DNA of 64,000 bases from Io17-Chloro-G2 sp965226915 (lineage in GTDB: Bacteria > Chloroflexota > Dehalococcoidia > Lucifugimonadales > UBA3495). The DNA lies in the NCBI GenBank assembly GCA_965226915.1, contig CBDDEJ010000011.1:186001-250000 (forward strand). Reading direction: 5' to 3'. The notes below the pieces were generated by a model. It did no database searches. It saw only the letters and a program-made list of their open reading frames with translations, and was not told the origin of the DNA. The first letter of the stretch is position 1. Each line of letters starts with the position of its first letter. Positions 19,681 to 28,091 of the stretch are shown one piece after another. The position numbers and the translations under genes are program-made.

Positions 19681-19846
19681 TTCGTTCTCCTCTATTTGTT
19701 CTGGCAAATGGACTAGGTTTTACTTGATCGCCGGGTTCTGCCGGCTGGCAGGTGGCATATCAAATCACTGTCAGCGACAAGGATGGATAGCCTTGGGTGG
19801 CGGCATCGCCGAATTTAAAAGGCCACGGGGAGGTAACACCGTGGCC

Positions 19847-20025
19847 CTAGAAACTCGGACGGAAACCCCGATTCTCTCCAAGCTGCCGTTTTCTTAGTGA
19901 CGATTGTCGATGTAACAGTGGGTTCAAGAACCGTATTACAGACACTATCATGCCACATAAGACTATAATACGTCTGTCTGGCGTAGCGCGAAACCCGGCC
20001 AATGGCTTTCCGGCCAGACCTCTAG
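19847..20025 (+). mobile_element. 179-bp MITE, copy 4
   Basis: CTAG to CTAG, same orientation as copy 1. Lies 30 bp downstream of the end of the QLIDDLGE-repeat gene, which carries a 17-bp fragment identical to this element's right end. Confidence 0.93.
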
Positions 20026-20054
20026 CATTCCCCCACGCGCACCCGTGGAGGCGG

Positions 20055-20564
20055 TTAAGTGCTGATTGTCACCATCCCCCCAAGTGGTCCATCAACTGTT
20101 CGTTGGAAAGGACTGTGGTCTGGAATTAGACTGTCCGGCCATACTCGCCGAGGTCGTCCATCAACTGGTCGTTGGAAGGGACCGCGCTGGCGTTGACCGT
20201 CCGGCCAGACCTCTAGGTCGTCTATCAGTTGGTCATAAGAAGGGACCGAAGTCGCGGGGCTGGCCACTCGGCCGAACTCGCCCATGTCGTCGATAAGCTG
20301 CTCGTAGGAAGGGGTAACGGCGTTGGTGTTGGCCACGAAGCCCCATTCACCCAAGTCGTCTATCAACTGGTCATCGGTGGGAACCGCTGCGCTGACCAAC
20401 GGGCTGGCCGGGTCGTCGGCCGAAACGATGGAGGGGGTCACCGCGAGGAAGGTGGTGGTCATTAGGAAGGCTCCGACGGCCAGGCCGCCCAAGATCTTCG
20501 CTGGGAATCTGCTGACGATGTTGCGGGTCATATTCAATTTTCCGGTAGTCTTTGTAGAAGTCAT
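20055..20564 (-). CDS. Secreted protein with QLIDDLGE repeats, frame-damaged
   Basis: No family recognised. Start ATG 20564 has a Shine-Dalgarno (GGAGGT, 7 bases away). Residues 12-48 form a signal peptide (MTRNIVSRFPAKILGGLAVG.. TPSIVSA). Then come repeats of about 20-26 residues: 'TDDQLIDDLGEWGFVAN', 'SYEQLIDDMGEFGRVAS', 'SYDQLIDDL'. After the third copy the frame is lost at 20213-20216. In the next frame the repeats go on ('SNDQLMDDLGEYGRTV') to a TAA at 20126, and even beyond it ('SNEQLMDHLGGW'). The break contains the 17 bases TCCGGCCAGACCTCTAG (20200-20216), identical to the MITE end. So the gene probably once had four or five repeats and was broken by a MITE event. Function unknown; acidic repeats suggest calcium or protein binding. 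Confidence 0.6.
   Translation of the reverse strand: MTSTKTTGKLNMTRNIVSRFPAKILGGLAVGAFLMTTTFLAVTPSIVSADDPASPLVSAAVPTDDQLIDDLGEWGFVANTNAVTPSYEQLIDDMGEFGRVASPATSVPSYDQLIDDLEVWPDGQRQRGPFQRPVDGRPRRVWPDSLIPDHSPFQRTVDGPLGGMVTIST
20200..20216 (+). mobile_element. 17-bp MITE-end relic inside the QLIDDLGE gene
   Basis: Identical to the last 17 bases of the MITE right end including CTAG. It replaces the codons expected for 'LGEFG' and leaves the frame 2 bases short. It looks like a deletion remnant or excision footprint. Confidence 0.5.
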
Positions 20565-20645
20565 TGGGTTTACCTCCGATATGCTTGAATTTTCGTGATT
20601 GAGAGTTGCCGGTGCGTTTCGGTGGCCGTTCATTGGTGCGTTCAT

Positions 20646-20942
20646 GATTGGCTCCTTAGTGAATTTCTTTATGGCATCATGTCAGGCCGGCGCCGAATGG
20701 GCCGCATCGACTGAAAAGCACAAATCCAAAAACGGGAAAATCGGCGGGTTGGGGGCGCCAATGTGCAGAAGTGTGTAGGGGCCTGTTTTGCTGGTGGCCA
20801 GACGGCGTGTAGCTAGGGGTGGAGACTAGTGGCGAAGAAGAGAGACGATGTGGCCTGCGGGTGGAGACTAGTGACGAAGAGGAGGGACGATGTGGCCTGC
20901 GGATGGACCAGGGTGAGCTAAACGGTATGTGCGAGTGAGGAT
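20646..20942. other. Intergenic region between LuxR ATPase 2 and the QLIDDLGE gene
   Basis: No gene seen. It contains the 42-bp direct repeat described separately and presumably the promoter of the QLIDDLGE gene on the minus strand. Confidence 0.5.
20818..20901 (+). repeat. Two imperfect 42-bp direct repeats
   Basis: Copies at 20818-20859 and 20860-20901 share GGTGGAGACTAGTG and GACGATGTGGCCTGCG with three or four differences between them. Confidence 0.85.
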
Positions 20943-23900
20943 TTAGGCGCCGGTCGACTCAGGCTCGTCCAGAGAAACCAACCTTTCCCTCAAGGTGTAC
21001 CTGGTTGCCTCGGCGCGGTTGGCCGCGCCGATCTTTTCGTAGATGTTGGCCACGTGACGGCGGGCAGTGCCTTCGGCGATGACCAGTTCTTCGGCTATCT
21101 CCGAATTGGTCTTGCCGGAGGCGATGAGCCGCAGCACCTGCACCTCTCGTTCAGAGAGCCCGTCGGGGTAGGCGGGCGAAACTTGCGGCAATGCCTGAAC
21201 CAGCTCCAGCCGTTCGTTTGCTCGCGCCATAATGGGGGGCATACCCAACTCGGTGGCAATGGACAGCGACTCTTCCAGCAGTGCAATTGCCTTAGTCCGC
21301 CTATCAACATCCGTTCGCCCTGAGCTTGTCGAAGGACCGTCGCCTACCGGCGTCAACAGGTCCGCGTAGTCGCAGCAGGTCCACGCCAACTCCGGTCTGC
21401 AGCCCGCCTTGCGGGAGAACGCCAGCGCATCCTCGAAATGGTCCGCCGCCTGTTCCAAGCTGCCCGTGGTTTGAGACAGGAGGCCAAGGAGACGATCGAC
21501 CGATGAAACGGTCAAGATAAACGTGCTTTGCTGTTCTAGCCCTACAAGATAGGCATAATGCTCCTCGGCCGCAGTCTGGTCGCCCGTTTGTACGGCCAGC
21601 AGTACCAACCCGGTTTTGGCAAGCATTACGACCACAGGGGTGACGGTCTCGTTCGATTTGAGGACCGCCTGGGCGGCGGCTTCGGCAATTTCAAAATGGT
21701 CTGGGATACCCGTGATGCGGGCTACCGAGGCTATCGCTAAAGACACTCTGTCAGCGGCGAACAATCGGTCTGGGCCGGCGGCGCGCATCGCCTCCAATAG
21801 CCTTTCCAGATAGATGTCTCCTTGGGCAGATTCGCCGGTCTCATGTTCCATTAGAATCCGGGGTAATAGGGGATGCGGATTTAGAGGTGATGCCTCCAAA
21901 CCTCTGCCGCTATCTTCACGGCCTGCTTTCCAGCCGCCCTCGAGGCACGAAAGGGTCGTTATTGGCGCCAAGGCCATACTAATGCTCAGCCGGCTGGCTC
22001 CTCGCTTCTCCGCCCGGTCTCGCAGGATCAAGGCGTGGGGCCTCGCCGCATCAAGGTCTCCAATGCGAAGCAAGCTGACCGCGGCCCACCAGCGATGGAC
22101 CGCCGGAGCCAACGGGTTCTCATCACCCGCGTTCAGATCAATGGCCCGAAGTCCATGGTCTACGCTCTCTCGCCAGCGGAGGTATGCGGCGCTAACGGCG
22201 GCGGCATATCCCAGACCCTGGCCCTCCAAAGCCACGTCTCCCTCACGCCTGGCGATGGATATCGCCCGACTCAGGGCGTCTTGGGCGCCTTCGTAGTCGC
22301 CTCTTTCATCCCCGAGGATCCCACCATAGCGGGAGAGCAGGCGCCCAGACTCATGGGATTCAACCGGTACGAGATCGAGAGCACGAGCCAACAACTCGGC
22401 GACACCTGATATTCGAATCCGCACACCCGAGATTGGGAACTCCGCGGCAGCCACCGCCAGGTCGACCTTCCCGGCTTCCGCATAATATTCGTAGGCGCGC
22501 CTTAGATTGGCGAAAGCTTCCACCAGCCGATGTCCCACAACGGTGGCCGACCGGGCCCGCGCCAGGCCGAACAGCAGAGCAGCTGCCTCGTCATCGGCAG
22601 CCGCCTCCGTACCTTCCAAGGCTATGTCCCGGGCGGCCAAGCCGTTTTCGAAATGAGCAACGGCATCCTCGTAAGCGAATGCGGCCAGCGCCTGCTCGCC
22701 GGCCAGGAGCGAATAGTAAACCAACTTCTCGCTGCCAGCCACGGTCTGGGATTCACCGAAATGGCGGGCCAACTCGGCGGCGTGGGAATCCGCATCGGCC
22801 CCGTAATGTTCTTCCAAAGCCTCGCCAATTCGGGCGTGCAACCCCACCCTCCGCGTGGTGGTCACCTCCTCAGCCAGGGTCTGCTGGACCAGTGCGTGGC
22901 TGAACTGGAATCGCTCGGCCCGGTTGGGCGCCTCCTCGATCAAGCGAGCGGCCGACGCTTCATCCACGGCGCCCAGCAATTGGTCCTCGCCGATGTCACC
23001 CATCAGGCTGCCCAGCAACCCAAATTCAAACTCCCGGCCGATGATCGACGCGGTGGTCAAGACCTGGTTGCATTGATCCGAGAGCCGGTTGAGGCGCCGC
23101 CCGATGACCTCCCGCACGCCTTCGGGGTATCCGGATGCTTCCGTCGGCAGCGATCGTTTGACCAGTCAACTCTCCTTGCTCTGACATGAGCCGGATGATC
23201 TCAGTCATGAAAAAGGGGTTGCCTTCGGTGTTTCGATAAACTGCTTCCACAAGTGCTCTGGCGGACCGGCGCCCGCGGCCGTCTCTATCAAACTCTGGGC
23301 TTCATCCTGAGTCATACCCCGCAGCAATTCCCTTTGGAAAACGGGTTCCCGCGCCAACTGGCCCAGGGTCTCTGCCAGGGGATGTTGCCGGGACAGCTCC
23401 ATGTCCCGGTAGCAGCCAAGCACCAGGATATGGCTGCCGGCCAACTCTCGGGTCAGGAATTCCAGCAACAACAAAGATGGCTTGTCAGCCCAATGCAGGT
23501 CGTCCAACACCAGCAGCAATGGCTTAGAAGCAGCCATGTTTTTCAGAAAGGTGGTGATGGAGTCGAACAGGCGAAAGCGGGCTTGCTCGGGTTCTAGCCC
23601 GGCCGCCCTCTCTAGATCAGGCAGTTGTTGACGCACTTCGGGGACGATCTCGGCGATGACCGCCGCGCCGGGTCCCATCTCCAATCGCAACCGTTGCGGA
23701 TCACAACTTTGGACGTAAGACCGGATGGCCTGGACCCATGGCCAATAGGACGGCGCGCCGCCCTCTTCGTAACACCGGCCCCAGAGCACTTGCGCGCCGC
23801 GATGATCGGCGTATGCCGCCAATTCTTGGGAGGTGCGGGTCTTGCCTATGCCCGGCTCGCCCACCAACATCACCAACCGCCCTTGACCCGTTAAAACGTC

Positions 23901-24011
23901 ATCTAAGGCCTTGGTGAGGGCCGCCATCTCACTATGGCGGCCGATAAATACGTCACGAGGCTGATTGTTGGTAATCGAACTTCGTTTTGGCTGAGGCGAT
24001 TGATCCAACAT
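20943..24011 (-). pseudogene. LuxR-family ATPase regulator 2, two frameshifts
   Basis: About 1022 residues if the frame is repaired. Layout as in regulator 1: 'DVFIGRHSEMAALTKALDDV', Walker A 'GEPGIGKTRTSQELA', Walker B 'LLLVLDDLHWAD', 'RNTEGNPFFMTEIIRLM', TPR-like helices, and a C-terminal HTH ('YPDGLSEREVQVLRLIASGK' to 'RHVANIYEKIGAANRAEATR'). Breaks: near 23265 (before 'ALVEAVYRNTEGN') and at a CCCC run near 23130 where one extra C spoils 'IPEGVREVIG'. The two cancel in length. The tract 'GPSTSSGRT' (21313-21337) is a REP-like repeat inserted in frame. Start ATG 24011 follows a TATACT box by 6 bp. The frameshifts could be assembly errors. Confidence 0.85.
21313..21337 (+). repeat. Dispersed REP-like repeat, coding copy
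   Basis: GTTCGCCCTGAGCTTGTCGA and following bases; read on the minus strand it gives 'GPSTSSGRT' within LuxR ATPase 2. Other copies at 28063-28087 and 38107-38133 are intergenic. Confidence 0.8.
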
Positions 24012-24017
24012 ACCGCG

Positions 24018-24046
24018 AGTATAGTCGACCTTACTGGGGTATTCCA
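24018..24046 (-). promoter_or_regulatory. Probable promoter of LuxR ATPase 2
   Basis: TGGAAT (24041-24046), 17-bp spacer, TATACT (24018-24023), 6 bp to ATG. Matches the promoters of the two paralogues. Confidence 0.55.
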
Positions 24047-24064
24047 CGTTGTCTGCGAGCAGTC

Positions 24065-24243
24065 CTAGAGGTCTGGCCGGAAAGCCATTGGCCGGGTTTC
24101 GCGCTACGCCAGACAGACGTATTATAGTCTTATGTGGCATGATAGTGTCTTTAATACGGTTCAAGAACCCACTGTTACATCGATAATCGTCGCTAAGAAA
24201 ACGGCAGCTTGGAGAGAATCGGGGTTTCCGTCCGAGTTTCTAG
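24065..24243 (-). mobile_element. 179-bp MITE, copy 5 (reverse orientation)
   Basis: CTAG to CTAG. It sits 19 bp upstream of the -35 box of LuxR ATPase 2 and close to the 3' end of the dehydrogenase gene. A minus-strand frame opened within it (ATG 24164) runs in phase into the ATPase, but the native start at 24011 is better. Confidence 0.93.
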
Positions 24244-24287
24244 GTATATTCGGGTTTATCCCAGCCGTCTCAACCCCAGAGTTTGCC

Positions 24288-25232
24288 CTAATCCTCAATC
24301 TCCAGCCGGGTCCGGCCTGTGGGGATGTCGGCTCTCAGTTCTACTCCCGCCCGTTCCTCTTGAAGGAGGCGAACCTTGGCTGTGGGGTCGTCGCCCCAGC
24401 CTCGGTTGATGGCCTGAACCATCTCCTGCTCGGCCAAATTGGCCAAGGGCATCGGAACGTCGAACTCTCTGGCTAGTTGGGTGGCCAGGCCAACGTCTTT
24501 TCGCATCAGCTTGACGGCAAAGAATCCCCTCTCCCAATCAGGGTCGAATTGGCCGCTGAACCAGCTGCCCGGCAGGCCGTGTATACCGCCTGCGCCTCGC
24601 CCGAAAGCACCGCGGCGGACTGTTTCCCACATCGGTTTCAGTTCTACCCCGGCCTTGGCGCCCAAAGTGAAAAGCTCGCTGATCGCCTGGCTGGTGATCG
24701 CCGAAATGGTATTGTGCATCAGTTTGCAGACCGAACCCGCGCCAATGCTGCCGCAGTAGACCACGTTGTCGCCGAAATCATCCAGTATAGGTTTGACCCG
24801 CTGGAACACCGCTTCGTCTCCACCCACCATGATCGCAAGTTGGCCGCTGCGGGCGCCGGTCACGCCACCACTTACTGGCGCGTCCAGCATGGCGATTCCT
24901 TTGGCGGCGAAAACCTCGGACATCCTGCGCACCAGGCTGACAGAATTGCTGCTAAGGTCGATGTAAACGCTCCCTGATTTCGCGCCCTCCAATATTCCGC
25001 CTTCACCCAGGGCCACGGCCTCCACGTCCAATGGAGCGGGTAGAGACGTGAAAGTGATCTCGCTTGCTTCGGCGGCTTCCCGGGGAGAATCGGCCCATTT
25101 GGCGCCCTGCTCCAACAATGGGGTCGCCCGCTCGCGAACAAGTTCATGGATGGTGAGTGAATGGCCGGCCTTGATCAGGTTGTTGGCCATCCCAGCTCCC
25201 ATGTTGCCAACTCCGATAAATCCTATATCCAT
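24288..25232 (-). CDS. NAD(P)-dependent beta-hydroxyacid dehydrogenase
   Basis: 314 residues, 3-hydroxyisobutyrate dehydrogenase / tartronate-semialdehyde reductase family. 'IGFIGVGNMGAGMANNLIKA' is the N-terminal dinucleotide-binding motif, 'MLDAPVSGGVTGARSGQLAI' the substrate-binding signature, and 'GAGSVCKLMHNTISA' carries the catalytic Lys. The C-terminal helical domain is complete ('MRKDVGLATQLAREF'). It oxidises a small 3-hydroxy acid, possibly in branched-chain or glycolate-type catabolism. Transcribed away from the SpoU methyltransferase gene, with a 13-bp tandem array in the shared upstream region. Confidence 0.88.
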   Translation of the reverse strand: MDIGFIGVGNMGAGMANNLIKAGHSLTIHELVRERATPLLEQGAKWADSPREAAEASEITFTSLPAPLDVEAVALGEGGILEGAKSGSVYIDLSSNSVSLVRRMSEVFAAKGIAMLDAPVSGGVTGARSGQLAIMVGGDEAVFQRVKPILDDFGDNVVYCGSIGAGSVCKLMHNTISAITSQAISELFTLGAKAGVELKPMWETVRRGAFGRGAGGIHGLPGSWFSGQFDPDWERGFFAVKLMRKDVGLATQLAREFDVPMPLANLAEQEMVQAINRGWGDDPTAKVRLLQEERAGVELRADIPTGRTRLEIED

Positions 25233-25401
25233 GGTTCACCTCGCGTTTATCGTTGTGTATAGCGCCCGGGAATACGCGCCGAGGCCGGACGGCAGGATGT
25301 TGTCCGGCAAGCGCAATCTATGCACCTTCACCTCGCCTGTCAAGCGCAGCCTCCACTGAGCCCGGAAGAAAAGGATTTAGTATACTTGGGCCATCTTACC
25401 C

Positions 25402-25477
25402 GCCAAACATGCCGGCCAAACATGCCGGCCAAACATGCCGGCCAAACATGCCCGCCAAACATGCCCGCCAAACATGG
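25402..25477 (+). repeat. Six 13-bp tandem repeats (GCCAAACATGCCG)
   Basis: Starts at 25402, 25415, 25428, 25441, 25454 and 25467 (last copy partial). The final base pair alternates G/C (CCGG versus CCCG). It lies between the two divergent genes at 25232 and 25537 and so could affect either promoter. Confidence 0.9.
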
Positions 25478-25536
25478 AGACCCCGGAAATATGCTGCTAG
25501 AGACCGGCATTGACGCCAAGCGAAATCAATAAATCT

Positions 25537-26283
25537 ATGATGAAACGCCAAGAGCTAATCGACCGCTTTCGCGCCGCCCGCACTGACCGTACGCTGGCGG
25601 TCCTTGAGGGGTTTCACCCGCTGAAGCACGCCATTCGGTTTGGCGCCGAACTGCTTGAAGTGGTTGCGACAAAGGATGGTGAGCTGGAGTTGCTGGCCGC
25701 AGACTACGCTCCGGATGCCGCTGCCGCCATCAAAAAGCATGTACGGGTGGTGGAGCCGGGAGACTTCGGCAAACTGGCGCCGGTGAGACCTCCCACAGGG
25801 GTCATTGCGATTGCCAAACGTCCCAAGACGACCGCGGCTCAAATTCTTGATAACTCGCAGGCAGGTCCCGTGGTGCTTCTGGAAAACCCCAGAAACCTGC
25901 TAAACATCGGCGCGTCCATTCGAGTTGCGGCGGCGGCGGGAGCGGCAGGGGTGGTGACCACTGGGCCGCAGGACCCTTGGCACCCGGCGGCGATCATAGC
26001 CGCAACCGGGCTGCAATACGCCGTTCCGGTGGCGCGGGCCGATGCGCTCTCTGATTGCAGCCGTCTCCTGGTAGTGATCGATTCCGGCGGCGAGCCACTA
26101 CGCCCGGAAATTTTGCCTTCCCAGGCCGTCTACGCTTTCGGCGCTGAACGTGAAGGAATCAGCGAGCAGTTGATGGCCAGAGCCAGCCAATGCGTCTCCA
26201 TCCCCATGGCTACCGGTGTCTCCAGCCTTAACCTAGCCACCGCCGTGTCGGTGATTCTATACACCTGGAAGCTGGCCCAATAA
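25537..26283 (+). CDS. SpoU/TrmH-family RNA 2'-O-ribose methyltransferase
   Basis: 248 residues from ATG 25537 (an upstream TTG at 25510 is in frame but has no better ribosome site). The SPOUT trefoil-knot motifs are complete: motif 1 'LLENPRNLLNIGASIRVAAA' (Asn and Arg), motif 2 'YAFGAEREGISEQL' (G.E..G), motif 3 'CVSIPMATGVSSLNLATAVS' (SLN). It methylates a ribose in tRNA or rRNA with SAM; the site cannot be assigned. The N-terminal 60 residues form a small substrate-binding domain of the kind seen in 23S rRNA enzymes. Confidence 0.88.
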   Translation: MMKRQELIDRFRAARTDRTLAVLEGFHPLKHAIRFGAELLEVVATKDGELELLAADYAPDAAAAIKKHVRVVEPGDFGKLAPVRPPTGVIAIAKRPKTTAAQILDNSQAGPVVLLENPRNLLNIGASIRVAAAAGAAGVVTTGPQDPWHPAAIIAATGLQYAVPVARADALSDCSRLLVVIDSGGEPLRPEILPSQAVYAFGAEREGISEQLMARASQCVSIPMATGVSSLNLATAVSVILYTWKLAQ

Positions 26284-26316
26284 TTCGCGTATCAGGCCTT
26301 AGCTTATCGGCGCAAA

Positions 26317-26733
26317 TCAGGCCGGCTCAAACATGGGCAGCGATAACTCCCCCTCACCCTGGTCCTCCCAGCGAACCTTGACCCTCATGCCGCACCGGAT
26401 GTCTTTGGTGGGATCCTCAATACTCACGATATTGGTCATGATCCTGAACCCCTCGTCCAGGTCCACGTAGGCCACCGCGTAAGCACCGAGGTCTTTGAAC
26501 GCCGGGTGCCGGCTCTGCATGATGACGCTGAAGGTGTAAACCGCGCCCTCGCCCTTGGAAACGTTCCAGGTGTTTTCCAGGGAGCCGCAACTAGGGCAAT
26601 GGTGGCGTGGATAAAAGATGACCTCCTTGCAACTATTGCAGGTCTGGTATTTCAACTCGTGGTCTTTGGTGGCGTCCCAAAACGGCTGCGTGTCAGATTC
26701 TGGGAAACGCGGTTGTGGTCGTAGCGGCGGCAT
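26317..26733 (-). CDS. DUF35 zinc-ribbon/OB-fold protein
   Basis: 138 residues. 'LKYQTCNSCKEVIFYPRHHC' followed by 'PSC' is the rubredoxin-like zinc ribbon (two CxxC pairs), then the OB-fold with 'GAVYTFSVIMQSRHPAF', 'AYAVAYVDLDEGFRIMTNIV' and 'GMRVKVRWED'. DUF35 proteins bind acyl-CoA and work beside thiolase-like or HMG-CoA synthase-like proteins to channel thioesters. No thiolase partner is next to it here, so the partner is presumably elsewhere. Confidence 0.85.
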   Translation of the reverse strand: MPPLRPQPRFPESDTQPFWDATKDHELKYQTCNSCKEVIFYPRHHCPSCGSLENTWNVSKGEGAVYTFSVIMQSRHPAFKDLGAYAVAYVDLDEGFRIMTNIVSIEDPTKDIRCGMRVKVRWEDQGEGELSLPMFEPA

Positions 26734-26819
26734 TTGTTCTCCTTGATTTGGGATTAAATTTAGACCCTGTTACTTCACTAATGTTTGATTATTTGTGGAA
26801 GTTCGCACCCATTCTAACT

Positions 26820-26838
26820 CTCCCCCGTAAGGGGGGAG
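26820..26838. repeat. C-rich/G-rich intergenic hairpin
   Basis: CTCCCCC GTAA GGGGGGAG, followed by a second imperfect hairpin CCTTCCCTCC-TTG-AGGGGGAAGG (about 26849-26871). It is the dispersed type also seen at 29630. It lies upstream of the DUF35 gene and just past the end of the NHL gene, so it may terminate the latter. Confidence 0.6.
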
Positions 26839-26890
26839 CGTACAGATCCCTTCCCTCCTTGAGGGGGAAGGTTAGGGTGGGGGTTGAAGT

Positions 26891-27919
26891 CTAGTTCCGT
26901 TGGTAGACCTGGAAGCGGTGGCGGTTGGACTCGGTAACGAACAGGCGCCCATGTAAATCCAGCCTTACCGACACCGGACCCCAAAAGTAAGGCTCGGTCA
27001 GAGAAGAAATGTGGTGAGGTGTATTCAGGTGGGGCGGCAGGTTGGGAATGAGGTTGGACATCTCTCTAGTCCGCTTCTCATCGGGGTTTACGTTCAGGTA
27101 ATCACCGGCCCACTTGGACACGGTGGCCTGGCCACTGAGCTTCAACTGGAATTCGCCGCCTGAGTCGAACACCTGCACCCGCTCGTTGCCCCAGTCGGCG
27201 ACGTAGATGAATCCCTGGGCGTCGACCGCCACGGACGAAGGCCGGTGGAACTGGCCGTCGCCGGTTCCGAACTCGCCGAAGCTGGCCATGAAATCCCCGG
27301 CCGGCGAAAACTTTTGGATGCGGTCGTTCCGCCAATCGGCCACGTAGACGTCTCCCGCCGAATCAGTGGTTATTCCCCATGGGAGGTTGAACTGGCCGGC
27401 GCCGCTGCCAGGCTCTCCCCATCGGCCGAGGTACTTCCCTTCTGTGGTGAATTTCTGGACCCGGCTGTTGTGCTGGTCCACCACGTAGATGTTGTTCTGG
27501 CCGTCGATGGCGATACCCGCTGGGCCGTTAAACTCGCCGTCGCCCTCGCCCTTGGTGTCCCACTTGCCCAGGAATTTTCCCGACGCGTCAAATATGGTAA
27601 CCCGGTGGTTCAGTTCATCGGTTATGTACAGCCGATCCTGGGAGTCGAAGGCCATAGCCACCGGAGAATTGAACTGTTCGTCCCCGGCGCCGGCGCCTTT
27701 GCCAAACTCACCCAAGTAATCTTCTTGATCCAGATCAACTATGCCCACTCTCATCAAATTCTTACGGGCGGAGTCGCAGTGGTTCAGGACGAAGATTCGG
27801 CCGTCGCTGGAGAAGGCCACATCGTATGGATTGATAAAACCTCGGCCGATCTGGTTGGTCGCCAGCCCGATGGTCTTGACGTAGTCCAAGGTAAAGGTGG
27901 CGGTCGTTGGCGAAGTCAA
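26891..27919 (-). CDS. NHL-repeat beta-propeller protein
   Basis: 342 residues, made of about six NHL repeats of 45-50 residues, each with the pattern 'G.F..P.gia.Ds.g.iYV.D..N.RIqkF...G.fl..wG': for example 'INPYDVAFSSDGRIFVLNH', 'GPAGIAIDGQNNIYVVDQHN' and 'HRPSSVAVDAQGFIYVADWG'. It forms a six-bladed propeller that binds a ligand or partner. No signal peptide, so probably cytoplasmic. The following gene in the same direction would be the DUF35 protein. Function unknown. Confidence 0.85.
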   Translation of the reverse strand: MTSPTTATFTLDYVKTIGLATNQIGRGFINPYDVAFSSDGRIFVLNHCDSARKNLMRVGIVDLDQEDYLGEFGKGAGAGDEQFNSPVAMAFDSQDRLYITDELNHRVTIFDASGKFLGKWDTKGEGDGEFNGPAGIAIDGQNNIYVVDQHNSRVQKFTTEGKYLGRWGEPGSGAGQFNLPWGITTDSAGDVYVADWRNDRIQKFSPAGDFMASFGEFGTGDGQFHRPSSVAVDAQGFIYVADWGNERVQVFDSGGEFQLKLSGQATVSKWAGDYLNVNPDEKRTREMSNLIPNLPPHLNTPHHISSLTEPYFWGPVSVRLDLHGRLFVTESNRHRFQVYQRN

Positions 27920-28062
27920 TGTCTACCCCCTGGATGCGGGTGGATCACCCTATGTATATCTGTAGTGGAACAGTGATTCGACAAGCTCAACACGAACGAA
28001 ACAAGAAATGCCTCCACCAACAATGGGTGGAATCTCCCCCGTTCGTCCTGAGCCTCGTCCCC

Positions 28063-28087
28063 CGTTGGTCCTAAGCCTGTCGAAGGA
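28063..28087 (+). repeat. Dispersed REP-like repeat
   Basis: CGTTGGTCCTAAGCCTGTCG plus AAGGA, a variant of the repeat at 21313 and 38107; a second partial copy (GTTCGTCCTGAGCC) starts at 28041. Intergenic, between the DUF1800 and NHL genes. Confidence 0.7.
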
Positions 28088-28091
28088 TGGC

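Noticed and set aside
23205..24164. LuxR ATPase 2 starting inside MITE copy 5 (ATG 24164)
   Set aside because: The first 51 residues are MITE and promoter sequence; the native ATG at 24011 is shared in context with the paralogues.
25402..25477. CRISPR-like short array
   Set aside because: 13-bp units without spacers; a simple tandem repeat.
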